Notes: generated from the letters alone by a model not told the origin. A stretch of 47,214 nucleotides of DNA from Candidatus Stackebrandtia faecavium (GCA_019112895.1 DXIM01000079.1:1-47214), one strand, 5' to 3'. Shown: positions 16,186-25,002, counted from the first letter of the stretch. Program-made: numbers and translations.

Positions 16186-18080
16186 CCACCGACACCGCCG
16201 ATAAGCAAGCGCCCGCGAAGAAACAAGACCCGACAGCGGCGTTGGACAAGTTGTGCCGCACCGCCGTCACCAACGGGGTCGCGGCGTTGCGCAAAGTCGA
16301 CGCCGACGCGGCTCAGGATCTGGATGCGTTGCGTCGGCAAACCAACCACCGCCCGTCGATGGTGATCGTCGGTGAAACCAAACGCGGCAAGTCGTCGCTG
16401 ACGAACGCGCTCATTGGTGTACCAAACCTGTCACCAGTGGACGTGTCGGTCGCCACAAGCGCATACCTGGAGTTCGAGCACGGCGAACAACACACTGTGG
16501 AAGCGTTCGTGCCTGGCAACGAGGTGCCGGTGCAACTCAACCCGAACGACATCCGCGACTGGGGCACCACTTTGGGGCAACTTCCGGGTGGTATGCGGCC
16601 GCCGCGTCGGCTACGTATCCGGCATTCTGCGCCGCTGTTGCAGTACCTGTCGCTGGTCGACACCCCCGGCGTGGGCGGTCTCGACGCCGCCCACGGCGAA
16701 ATCGCGCTCGACGCGGTGTCGAAAGCCACGGCGCTGCTGTTCGTGGTCGATTCGTCGTCACCGTTTTCGAAACCCGAACTCGATTTCCTCATCAACGCCA
16801 GTAAACGCGTCAATTTCGTCATGTTTGCGTTGACGAAAACCGACGCCTACCCGGGGTGGGAACGTATCCGCGACGACAACATCGCGCTGTTGCAGACTCA
16901 CGCCCCTCGTTTCGCTAACGCCCCGTTCTTCCCCGTGTCGTCGCGGTTGGCCGAAATGGCGATGACGATGCCTCCCGACGCCGCCAAAACGCTCGTCGAC
17001 GAGTCGAACATCGCCACACTGCAGCATGCGCTCATCAACCTGGGCGCGAAAGGCAACATTCTGCGGCACGCCAACGTCTTGCGGGCGCTGCGTAGCGAAT
17101 TCGTCCGTCTCGACCTGGGTGTGATGGACCAGCTCAAAACACTGAACCCGGACCCGAAGGTCACCGAGAAACTCAAGGAAGACAAGAAGCGGGTCAACGC
17201 GCTCAAACGCAGCCAAAATAAGCAGTCCAATATGGCGTTGCGCACCGAGATTCAACGCGCTCGCGTGGAAGCGACGTCCCGGCTGCGGACCTATGTGCAG
17301 AAACTGCAAGAAGAACTGCTGAACAAGATCGACAAAGCCAACCGTGGCGAGATCAAAGCGATGCCGTACGACGTCGACCGTGCCTTGCATGCGTTGTCGG
17401 TGCGGCTGAGTCAAGAACTCGACTACCGGTTCAAAGTGTTGGCCGACCGGGTTTTGTCGCAAATGTTCCCGCCGCAGGAACTGGCTCAAGTGATTGGACG
17501 CATCAACGCGCAGCTGCGGATGCAGTCGGGTTCGAAACCGCGCCGTGAAGGCGGCGGCGATAACGCGATGCTGGTCATGTCGTCGGCCGGGACCGCGTTT
17601 ATGGGTTCGCGTGTTGTCACCATGGTCGCCGGCGGTACCGCCGTGGCCGCCTCGACCGCCGCCAGCGTCGCTATCGCCGCCTCGGGTATCGGTTTGGGTC
17701 TGGCCGCGGCCGGGTTCATGATGTACCGGCGCAAAGTGTCGCAAGACCGCCAACAGGCTGGTCGTTGGGTCCGCGAAGTACTGCAGGAGACCCGTGCCTC
17801 GCTGCAGGAAGAAATCCAGTACCGGTTCACCGAGATCGAATACACGTTCAACTTGGCGTTGGACGACGCGTTGGAGAAACGCGGCGCGCAGCTGGACAAA
17901 CAGATCGCGTCGGCAGAAAAAGCTCTCAAAGAGGACAACGCTTCTCGCGCGAAGAAGAAAGAAAGCCTCACCAAACGCCACGAGGCGCTCAAAACCAAGG
18001 TCAAACAGGTCGACGAGGTCTTGGCGAAAACGAAGTCGGTGCTCCCCTCGAGCGACACCGCGAAAGGGGAACGGCCATGA
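16182..18080 (+). CDS. dynamin-family GTPase with hydrophobic hairpin (IniA-like)
   Basis: A 632-residue dynamin-like GTPase, close in length to mycobacterial IniA (about 640). Motifs: G1 GETKRGKSS (64-72), G3 DTPG (about 160), G4 TKTD (about 218). A long coiled-coil region (about 310-440, Lys/Arg/Glu rich) precedes a strongly hydrophobic stretch at about 460-516 (VVTMVAGGTAVAASTAASVA, then IAASGIGLGLAAAGFMMY), which should insert into the membrane. A second coiled coil forms the C-terminal arm. Bacterial dynamin-like proteins of this shape tether or fission membranes. It overlaps the GrpE-like gene (ATGA) and the next gene (ATGA), so translation is coupled. The substrate membrane and trigger are unknown. 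Confidence 0.87.
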   Translation: MTTDTADKQAPAKKQDPTAALDKLCRTAVTNGVAALRKVDADAAQDLDALRRQTNHRPSMVIVGETKRGKSSLTNALIGVPNLSPVDVSVATSAYLEFEHGEQHTVEAFVPGNEVPVQLNPNDIRDWGTTLGQLPGGMRPPRRLRIRHSAPLLQYLSLVDTPGVGGLDAAHGEIALDAVSKATALLFVVDSSSPFSKPELDFLINASKRVNFVMFALTKTDAYPGWERIRDDNIALLQTHAPRFANAPFFPVSSRLAEMAMTMPPDAAKTLVDESNIATLQHALINLGAKGNILRHANVLRALRSEFVRLDLGVMDQLKTLNPDPKVTEKLKEDKKRVNALKRSQNKQSNMALRTEIQRARVEATSRLRTYVQKLQEELLNKIDKANRGEIKAMPYDVDRALHALSVRLSQELDYRFKVLADRVLSQMFPPQELAQVIGRINAQLRMQSGSKPRREGGGDNAMLVMSSAGTAFMGSRVVTMVAGGTAVAASTAASVAIAASGIGLGLAAAGFMMYRRKVSQDRQQAGRWVREVLQETRASLQEEIQYRFTEIEYTFNLALDDALEKRGAQLDKQIASAEKALKEDNASRAKKKESLTKRHEALKTKVKQVDEVLAKTKSVLPSSDTAKGERP

Positions 18081-18664
18081 ATTTCGACATTTGGCCCGAC
18101 AGTGGCGACACAACGGACCCGTTCGAGGATGTGCCCGCTGACGACGGCGACGCCGCTCTCAACGAGGACGAAACTGTTGTCTACGAGACCGATGACAGCA
18201 CCATCACCGACGACGGCGACGAGGACGGCGACGACACTGGTGACGTCGAAGACACCCCACAAGACGGCGACGACCTCACCAACAACGACGAGACCGATGA
18301 CAGCACCATCACCGACGACGGCGACGACCTGCTCACCGACGACACCCACACGGTCGACGTCACCGAACCCGAAATCGAAGGCACGGACCCGCACGCCAAC
18401 GACATCGCCGACGACGACGCCTTCAACCCACAATTCCCCGCAGAACTCGACCTCGACCCCATGCCGCAACCAGTCGACGGCCAGCCCTGGTCCGACCCCG
18501 ACCTACTCGGCGACGACAACGACACCCACATCAACAACCAGCACCACCAACCACCCATCAACGACCTCGCCGCCATGGACGGGCAAGAAACCCAAAACTG
18601 GGACGCATTGGCCGCTTCCCAAGACCCGGCCGTGTCCAGCCTGGCACGGTGGTGGCAGCCCTAA
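18077..18664 (+). CDS. highly acidic repeat protein, 195 aa
   Basis: No recognised family. About a third of the 195 residues are Asp or Glu, and the predicted isoelectric point must be very low. A 12-residue unit, ETDDSTITDDGD, occurs twice (starting at about residues 37 and 72); at DNA level the copies at 18185-18222 and 18290-18327 are nearly identical. There is no signal peptide, so it is cytoplasmic and probably disordered, apart from a C-terminal segment (DPAVSSLARWWQP) that could be a docking motif. It begins in an ATGA overlap with the IniA-like GTPase, so it is probably made with it. An acidic tether or chaperone client is a guess. Confidence 0.75.
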   Translation: MNFDIWPDSGDTTDPFEDVPADDGDAALNEDETVVYETDDSTITDDGDEDGDDTGDVEDTPQDGDDLTNNDETDDSTITDDGDDLLTDDTHTVDVTEPEIEGTDPHANDIADDDAFNPQFPAELDLDPMPQPVDGQPWSDPDLLGDDNDTHINNQHHQPPINDLAAMDGQETQNWDALAASQDPAVSSLARWWQP

Positions 18665-18682
18665 CGACGCCACGGAGGACCG

Positions 18683-19090
18683 ATGACCACCGACCGCCTC
18701 ATCGTCATCGACGCCGCCAACGTCGTCGGCTCCCGACCCAACGGCTGGTGGAAAAACCGTTCCGCCGCCACCACTGCCCTCCGCGACCACGTAGCAGCAC
18801 TAGCCGGCACCGGCCTCCACTCCACCACACACCCATGGACCAGCCGGCCACCCCTCGACATCGTCATGATCGCCGAAGGTAAAGCCAAAGGAGTCGCCTC
18901 CACCGACACAGTCACCATCATCGACGCACCCGGCAACGGCGACGACGCCATCGTCGAATATGTAACCCACTGCCCACACCGACACCGCCTCGTCGTCACA
19001 TCCGACCGTCAACTGCAACAACGCATCCACGACACCGGCGCCGACACCGCCCCAGTCTCCATCTTGAAATACGGACACACCGCAGGCTGA
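18683..19090 (+). CDS. NYN/PIN-like domain protein
   Basis: A 135-residue protein with the N-terminal motif IVIDAANVVGS (Asp10, Asn13), typical of NYN/PIN-fold nucleases of the YacP group, followed by GVASTDTVTIIDAPGNGDDA (acidic cluster about 87-88) and LVVTSDRQLQQR (Asp about 105). These acidic residues would hold the metal for RNA cleavage. Actinobacterial proteins with this pattern are often annotated as NTP pyrophosphohydrolase-like, so the activity is uncertain. It sits 18 bp after the acidic protein gene, in the same operon direction. ATG 18683 has GGAGG 5-6 bases upstream. The link between an RNase-like protein and dynamins is unexplained. Confidence 0.72.
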   Translation: MTTDRLIVIDAANVVGSRPNGWWKNRSAATTALRDHVAALAGTGLHSTTHPWTSRPPLDIVMIAEGKAKGVASTDTVTIIDAPGNGDDAIVEYVTHCPHRHRLVVTSDRQLQQRIHDTGADTAPVSILKYGHTAG

Positions 19091-19193
19091 AACAACCGGC
19101 GGTCTTCACGCCGCCCACGCGATGTAGTAGTTTCAAATGTCCCTACAGGGTGTTAGCGACACTACAAACTACGATCTACAGCGGAGGTTCGGC

Positions 19194-20441
19194 ATGACCG
19201 AACCTAATTACTACAAGATTCTTCAAATCTCGCCTGCCGCGCAACTGCCCGAAATCCGGCAGGCATACCGGCGTCGTGTTCGCGACACCCACCCCGACGC
19301 AGGCGGCGACCCCGAACAGTTCCACGCCATCCAAGAAGCCTACGAAATCCTCAGCAACGCCACCCGACGCCTCGAATACGACACCGAACACGGCCACAAA
19401 CGACTCGTCAAACGCGGCCCCCGCACCCCCGGCCGCCACGCCAAAACCCGCAAAGTCAAAGCCTGGCGCGTCAAAACCAGCGTCGCCGAACCCAAAACCA
19501 CACGCACCTCCGACACCGAGGACATCGCCGCCCGCCCCTGGTTCATCGACATCAACCCACAAAAACGCCTCCGCCACAACCCATCCATCTGGCTACGCAC
19601 CGCCGCCACCACCGGCATCGTCGCCACCTGGCTCATCGTCGGCGTATCCCTCATCACCGCAGTCGAAGCCACCCAAGCCGCCCCCGCCGTACGCGCACTC
19701 GTCATCCCATACGCGCTCGCAATCACCGCCGCCAGCGCGATCGCCTCGTTCCACACAATGCGACCCATCCGGCCCGCCACAGCCGCCGTTGCACTAGCCG
19801 CCGCCATCGCCGCAATCTGGAGCATCGACGGCGCCAGCGGCATCCTCCTCGGCCTACACCTCGCACTGTCCATACTGATGGCATGGTGCGTACGCCGACT
19901 ACGCCACACCATCCGACTCCGCGCAGCCGTACGCTCCGCCCTACGCGAATACAACGCCTTCGGTCCAGCCGGAACCCGCCCCAGCGCCGACCGCCGCACC
20001 GGCGCCGTACTGCGAACACTACTGGAACGCATACCATCGGCACGCCTATTCGTACGCGTACCCGTCGGCCCACACCGCGCCGAATACACCGTCGTATGCG
20101 GCAAACGCGTCGCCGTCATCACCCCACCACTGCCACGCACCAGTACAGACACCGGCGCAGAACAACTCCCCTACGCCGTCAACGACGTATCCCAACTGCT
20201 ACTAGGCACACAAGTACGCGGCTACGTCGTCTGGCCAAGCCCACCCATCGACCAACTCAGCGGCACCGACGCCATCATCCGCCACGTCGCCTCCCACGAC
20301 GCCGCAAGCGAAATCGGGCGCTGGCTGGCGGACGAACCATACACACTGCACCTGCCCACCCTGCGCCGACTGCGAGACCGCCTCGCCGGAGGCGACAACG
20401 CTATGAGCCCGCGCACATCCGACAACGCTGTCAGCGTATAA
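19194..20441 (+). CDS. membrane J-domain (DnaJ-like) protein
   Basis: A 415-residue protein with a canonical J domain at residues 1-70, including THPDAGGDP (HPD at 33-35), which stimulates Hsp70 ATPase. A basic linker (about 80-115) is followed by three or four membrane helices (about 145-240, e.g. TTGIVATWLIVGVSLITAV and LVIPYALAITAASAIASF). The C-terminal cytoplasmic part has AEYTVVCGKRVAVITPP, weakly like a NERD domain without its nuclease residues. ATG 19194 is set by GCGGAGG 6 bases upstream; an earlier ATG at 19137 lacks a site. It is 103 bp after the NYN gene, with its own likely promoter. It may recruit a cytosolic Hsp70 to the membrane alongside the GrpE-like protein. Confidence 0.82.
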   Translation: MTEPNYYKILQISPAAQLPEIRQAYRRRVRDTHPDAGGDPEQFHAIQEAYEILSNATRRLEYDTEHGHKRLVKRGPRTPGRHAKTRKVKAWRVKTSVAEPKTTRTSDTEDIAARPWFIDINPQKRLRHNPSIWLRTAATTGIVATWLIVGVSLITAVEATQAAPAVRALVIPYALAITAASAIASFHTMRPIRPATAAVALAAAIAAIWSIDGASGILLGLHLALSILMAWCVRRLRHTIRLRAAVRSALREYNAFGPAGTRPSADRRTGAVLRTLLERIPSARLFVRVPVGPHRAEYTVVCGKRVAVITPPLPRTSTDTGAEQLPYAVNDVSQLLLGTQVRGYVVWPSPPIDQLSGTDAIIRHVASHDAASEIGRWLADEPYTLHLPTLRRLRDRLAGGDNAMSPRTSDNAVSV

Positions 20442-20450
20442 ACACAGCAA

Positions 20451-20470
20451 TTCCCTTAGGCTAGCCTAAG
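20451..20470. promoter_or_regulatory. DtxR/IdeR-type iron box
   Basis: CTTAGGCTAGCCTAAG (20455-20470) is a perfect 16-bp palindrome. Taken as the 19-mer 20451-20469 it matches 15 of 19 positions of the IdeR/DmdR consensus TTAGGTTAGGCTAACCTAA. It lies 26 bp before the TTG start of the first siderophore synthetase gene, the right place for iron-dependent repression. The operon should be expressed under iron starvation. Confidence 0.87.
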
Positions 20471-20495
20471 TCGCCGCATTGAAAGGCTCGAATGC

Positions 20496-22031
20496 TTGTC
20501 CCCCACGCTGGCCACAACGGCACACGACCACATACGCGCGCGTCTCTGGAGCGCGGCAGCCCGAGAACCGCTACCAGGCATAGCTAAACGCCACTTCGAT
20601 CCGAGCGGGCTCACCATAACCACCACAAGTGGACATACCCTGCACGGGCCGGGACAACTCCAACCTTTCCTGGACGCCGGACTCACCACCACCATCGACG
20701 GAGCATCCACACGCGACCCCCACACCCTCGCAGCCCTCCTCGTCGGCGACAACCCCCACAGCGACCAGCTACTCAGCCACATCGACGAATCCATCACCGG
20801 ACTCCAGCACGCCCACGCCGCCGCCCAACCACACCCGCGACCAGGGCAACTACTGATGCAGGCGCGCACACACCACACCGACCCAAGCGTCTACTTCGAA
20901 CAACTCGTCCTCGACGGACACCCACTGCACCCCCTGTGCCGCACCCGCGAAAACCTCACCCCCGCACAACAACGCCGCTACGCACCCGAACATCGACCTC
21001 AACTGGCGGTGCCCCTCATTCCGCTGCCCCACGCCCACGTCAACGGACACTGGCCATGGCGCGACGCACAGAGCCGTCCACTACTACCGGTCCACCCGCT
21101 ACAGGCACAACGCGACCACGCCACTAGCGTCCACCAGTTGGCCGCGACCCCCCTCATGTCGCTTCGCACGCTGGCGCTCAACCACCAGCCATTCCACATT
21201 AAAACGGCCCTACCGATCCAAATGACCAGCGCAATCCGGCAGGTATCGCCCGCCGCGATCCACAACGGCCCTCTGCTGTCGCGGCTACTTCAACAACTCG
21301 CGGACCACACCAGGCTCACGATCCAACCCGAAATCGCGACCCTAGCCGACGACCACAATGGCCACCCCCACCCTCACCGCGCCGCCATCGTACGCCCCAA
21401 CATCGGCAGTCTCATACCCCACGCCGACATCGCCACTCCCACTGCCGCGCTCGCCAGCCGCGATCCCGCCACCGCGAGACCCCTCATCAGCGCGTTCATC
21501 ACCGCAAGCGCGCACACACCGACCAGCTGGTGGAAACACGCCACCTCGATCCTCATCCACGAACCGCTCCGACTACTATCGACATACGGAATCGCACTCG
21601 AAGCACACGGACAAAACACCCTCCTGGTCACCCGCGACGCCACGCCCCGCCACGCGATCTACCGCGACTTTGGTGGAGTCCGCATCGACCCGCACCAACT
21701 CCACCGCCACCATCCCCAAATCGACCTCGCCGGCGACATCGCGGCCCCAAACGACCCCGACGTACTCCACACCAAGCTCATCGCCTCACTGTTCTCAGTG
21801 GCCATCTACCAGCTCATCGACGCGCTCACCCGCCACTACCAGGACCATCCCGACACCTACTGGAAACACGTCGCCGACACGGTCAATGACTCCACAATAG
21901 ACACCACTCTCAAGGACCGCCTCTACGCCCCTGACTGGCCGATAAAGGCCACGACGGCCATGCGCCTCCAAGACACACCCACCGCAGACATCTGGGCCTC
22001 CATCCCCAACCCGATCAAACACCTCGGATGA
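20496..22031 (+). CDS. IucA/IucC family siderophore synthetase (first)
   Basis: An NRPS-independent siderophore (NIS) synthetase of 511 residues, joining a carboxylic acid such as citrate to an amine or alcohol using ATP. Family signatures: LVLDGHPLHPLCRTR, PVHPLQAQ, LPIQMTSAIRQVSP followed by HNGPLLS, and in the FhuF-like C-terminal part LEAHGQN and RDFGGVRI. It is shorter than the usual 580-620 residues. The start is TTG 20496, with AAAGG 9 bases upstream; the nearby ATG at 20492 is out of frame. It overlaps the second synthetase gene by 4 bases. An iron box precedes it. The substrate pair cannot be read from sequence; this is probably the first condensation step or the second. Confidence 0.87.
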   Translation: MSPTLATTAHDHIRARLWSAAAREPLPGIAKRHFDPSGLTITTTSGHTLHGPGQLQPFLDAGLTTTIDGASTRDPHTLAALLVGDNPHSDQLLSHIDESITGLQHAHAAAQPHPRPGQLLMQARTHHTDPSVYFEQLVLDGHPLHPLCRTRENLTPAQQRRYAPEHRPQLAVPLIPLPHAHVNGHWPWRDAQSRPLLPVHPLQAQRDHATSVHQLAATPLMSLRTLALNHQPFHIKTALPIQMTSAIRQVSPAAIHNGPLLSRLLQQLADHTRLTIQPEIATLADDHNGHPHPHRAAIVRPNIGSLIPHADIATPTAALASRDPATARPLISAFITASAHTPTSWWKHATSILIHEPLRLLSTYGIALEAHGQNTLLVTRDATPRHAIYRDFGGVRIDPHQLHRHHPQIDLAGDIAAPNDPDVLHTKLIASLFSVAIYQLIDALTRHYQDHPDTYWKHVADTVNDSTIDTTLKDRLYAPDWPIKATTAMRLQDTPTADIWASIPNPIKHLG

Positions 22032-23725
22032 ACACCCCCACCGCGCAAGCACAGCGCCACATCGCCGCCAGCCTGCTCGCCGCCGCATGGCGCGAAAACC
22101 TCGCCAACATCCGAAACCGCGCACAACATCACGCCGCCACCCTCACCATCGCGCTTCCGCACGCCACCCTCACCACCACGGCCACCGCACGCGACTTCGA
22201 CCAAATCACCATCGATGGCGACATCCACATCAACAACACCACCATCACCGACCCAGCCAGCCTTCTCCACCATCTGCACCCACACCCACCACCACACGCA
22301 ATCAGCGAGATCAACGACGCCGTCACGGGACTCAGCACCGCCCTCAACAACGACCACCACGCCACCCACATCACCCAAATCGCCCAACTCCACCGCGCCA
22401 CCACCACAACCGCGCTCGCCGCGAAACTGCGACACCAACCCGACTTCCTCCCATGCCGCTTCTACGAACCACTCGTCACTCGCGGACACCACCTACACCC
22501 GATGGCACGCACCAGACTCGGCTGGTCCACCACGGACAAAAACCAATACGACCTTGAGACTCGCCAACCGACCCGACTGCGCGTTATCGCCATCGACAAA
22601 GAACTCGTCGACGCGACGCCCGACCCGCACGGCCAACACCTCGACACCCTCCTCGCACGAGACGCGCCAGCCGTGACCGAAGCGCTCAGCAGCGGGGATC
22701 ACCACCTGGTCCCCGTCCATCCTTGGCAGCACCAGCACGTCCTGCGGCACCGTCACGCAGAGGCCTTCAATACCGGCCGAATGTTCGACACCGGCGTCAC
22801 CATCGCCGCGTTCCCAACCTCATCGGTGCGCACACTCGTAACTCTTTCGGGCAACTACCTGAAGTGTTCACTCGACATACAAATCACGTCGACACGCCGC
22901 GGAATATCACCCGCAACAGTACATAATGGCCCACTCTTGTCGCCGATTATCAGCGACATCATCGCCAACGACCCCGTGCTTGACGACCGCGTCGCGATCC
23001 TTCCCGAACACGCGGGCATCAGTCTCCACTCCACACACCCACATTCCCGCGACGCCAGCTGCATCCTGCGCGGAAAACTCACCGATACACTCCAGCCCCA
23101 CGAACAGGCAGTGCCCGCTACCGCGCTGGCCGCGACTTCGCCACTCACGCAAGAACCGATACTGCTGGAGATACTGCGCGAATACGCGGCGCACATCGGC
23201 ACCACCGCGCGTGCTGCTGCACCGCGATTCCTGCGCCTGTATGCGGACCGTCTGGTTCCGGCCGCCATAGTGCTCGCAAGCCGGTACGGCATCGGTATCG
23301 AAGGGCACCTGCAAAACTGCATACCGACCTTCACGGCTGGAGAACCGTGCCGCATTCTGCTGCGCGACCTTGGCGGCGCACGGCTCTTCCTTCCGGCCCT
23401 CCACAACAGCGGCCATCACCCCGAGCTGCATCCGGATTCGGTCATCACCGCCCCGGATCTGGATGTCATGCGCAATAAGGTGATCTACACCGTCTTCCAA
23501 AACCATCTCGCCGAGCTCGTTCATGTGCTCGACGCCCAGGCGGTCCTGTCTCGGAGAGACGGATGGGACATCATTACCGAGGTCCTCACGGGCACCGACG
23601 CGCCGTCCGAGTTCTTGGCGGCATTCCGGGCCCCGACCGTTCCGCACAAGGCACTTTTGACGATGCGCCTCACCAACGGCAACGACCGTTACGTCCCCGT
23701 CGCCAACCCTATGTATCGGACATGA
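22028..23725 (+). CDS. IucA/IucC family siderophore synthetase (second)
   Basis: A second NIS synthetase of 565 residues, distinct from the first (a paralogue, not a duplicate). Signatures: GHHLHPMARTRLGW (a variant of GHPxHP), VPVHPWQHQH, SSVRTLVTLSG then IQITSTRRGISPATVHNGPL, and C-terminal IGIEGHLQN, LLRDLGGARL. Two different NIS enzymes normally add groups to two carboxylates of citrate, as in staphyloferrin B, vibrioferrin or achromobactin. It starts within the stop of the first gene and ends in an ATGA overlap with the decarboxylase, so all three are translationally coupled. Base usage on the top strand is strikingly C-rich here, as in the preceding genes. Confidence 0.88.
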   Translation: MNTPTAQAQRHIAASLLAAAWRENLANIRNRAQHHAATLTIALPHATLTTTATARDFDQITIDGDIHINNTTITDPASLLHHLHPHPPPHAISEINDAVTGLSTALNNDHHATHITQIAQLHRATTTTALAAKLRHQPDFLPCRFYEPLVTRGHHLHPMARTRLGWSTTDKNQYDLETRQPTRLRVIAIDKELVDATPDPHGQHLDTLLARDAPAVTEALSSGDHHLVPVHPWQHQHVLRHRHAEAFNTGRMFDTGVTIAAFPTSSVRTLVTLSGNYLKCSLDIQITSTRRGISPATVHNGPLLSPIISDIIANDPVLDDRVAILPEHAGISLHSTHPHSRDASCILRGKLTDTLQPHEQAVPATALAATSPLTQEPILLEILREYAAHIGTTARAAAPRFLRLYADRLVPAAIVLASRYGIGIEGHLQNCIPTFTAGEPCRILLRDLGGARLFLPALHNSGHHPELHPDSVITAPDLDVMRNKVIYTVFQNHLAELVHVLDAQAVLSRRDGWDIITEVLTGTDAPSEFLAAFRAPTVPHKALLTMRLTNGNDRYVPVANPMYRT

Positions 23726-24888
23726 CTACGATTCCTTCTCGCGTCGACGACGCCATCTCCGCTCTCCCCGCGCCGACATGCGCCTACATCTACGACCTCG
23801 CCGCGTTCCGCTCGCGCATCGCCACAATCCGAACGGCGCTTCCCGACGACGTCACGGTGTTGTATGCGATGAAGGCGAACCCGGAATCGAAGCTGGTGGC
23901 GATGGCAGCCGCGCACTGCGACGGGGTCGAGGTCGCCTCTGGCGGGGAATTGCAGACCGCGCTCACCGCCGGGGCGAACAGCATAGTTTTCGGCGGACCA
24001 GCCAAAACCGATGCCGACCTGCGTGCCGCCGTGCAAGCGCCGGTGTCCACCGTCATCAACGTTGAAAGCATCGAAGAGTTGCGCCGTTTGGACCGCATCG
24101 CGTGTGACCTCGAAGTCGACGTCGATATCGCCTTCCGTATCAACCGCAGCGCGCGCACGCCGCGAGGAAGCCACATCATGACCGGCGTAGCAACCCCGTT
24201 CGGTATCGACGCCAAGCATCTCGCCGAGGCCGTAACGTTCGCCCGTACCTGCCCACGGCTTCGGATCACGGGGCTGCATTTGCACGCGGTCAGCAACAAT
24301 CTCGACGCCGAGGCCCACGCCGAATACATCACCGATTGTTTCGCTTTCGCTGACGAAACGGCCGCCGAATTCAAGTTGGAGTTCGCGACCGTCAATGCCG
24401 GCGGCGGTATCGGAGTAGACCCCGAAGGGAAACAGTCTTTCGACTTCGACCTGTTCGCGCGGCGGCTGCACGAGATCAAGACCGCGGGCCTGACCTTGGA
24501 GCTCGGGCGCTATCTTGCCGCCGAGGTCGGCTGGTACGTATGCGAAGTCGTCGACATCAAGCACACTCACGGGCGGACTTTCGCCGTCGTGCGTGGCGGC
24601 ACACACCATTTCCGACTCCCCGCGGCGTGGGGCTACAGCCATCCCGCAATTGTCCGTCAATGTCACGACTGGCCCTACCCGTGGGACAGAACCGAAGTCA
24701 CGAACACCAAGGTCAATGTCACGGGCGAACTGTGCACTCCGCGCGACGTATTGGCGCGAGACCTTCACGTCGAGCGGCTACGCATAGGCGACCTTCTAGT
24801 GTTGCCTCGCACCGGCGCATATGCGTGGACTATCTCGCACCACGATTTCTTGAGTCACCCGCATCCGGTCGTTGTGTTCTTGGATTGA
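23722..24888 (+). CDS. PLP-dependent decarboxylase, SbnH/PvsE-like
   Basis: A fold-type III (alanine-racemase-like) decarboxylase of 388 residues. The PLP lysine is in YAMKANPE (Lys51), a glycine-rich phosphate loop is GGGIG (about 232), and ELGRYLAAEVGWYV and GELCTPRDVL carry the family's active-site residues from the other subunit. Among decarboxylases of diaminopimelate, ornithine and lysine, the combination with two NIS synthetases matches SbnH (staphyloferrin B) and PvsE (vibrioferrin), which decarboxylate an amino acid already coupled to citrate. That is established for those systems and inferred here. ATG 23722 overlaps the upstream stop. No exporter or receptor gene follows within the window. 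Confidence 0.86.
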   Translation: MTTIPSRVDDAISALPAPTCAYIYDLAAFRSRIATIRTALPDDVTVLYAMKANPESKLVAMAAAHCDGVEVASGGELQTALTAGANSIVFGGPAKTDADLRAAVQAPVSTVINVESIEELRRLDRIACDLEVDVDIAFRINRSARTPRGSHIMTGVATPFGIDAKHLAEAVTFARTCPRLRITGLHLHAVSNNLDAEAHAEYITDCFAFADETAAEFKLEFATVNAGGGIGVDPEGKQSFDFDLFARRLHEIKTAGLTLELGRYLAAEVGWYVCEVVDIKHTHGRTFAVVRGGTHHFRLPAAWGYSHPAIVRQCHDWPYPWDRTEVTNTKVNVTGELCTPRDVLARDLHVERLRIGDLLVLPRTGAYAWTISHHDFLSHPHPVVVFLD

Positions 24889-25002
24889 GCGAGAAAACTG
24901 ACGGCCCCAGGTACACATGCCTCGGAACCGATATATCTCTTATAACAACTAGTGCAGGAACTACTTTTAGTAAAATTGACGGTTGAATAATCAAGAGAAT
25001 TG

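Noticed and set aside
18185-18327. Direct repeat in the acidic protein gene as a CRISPR or mobile-element repeat
   Set aside because: Only two copies, both in frame within a coding sequence, spaced as protein repeats.
19127-19172. GTAGTTT/AAACTAC inverted repeat before the J-domain gene
   Set aside because: Arms of 7 bp separated by 32 bases are weak and no family association is known.
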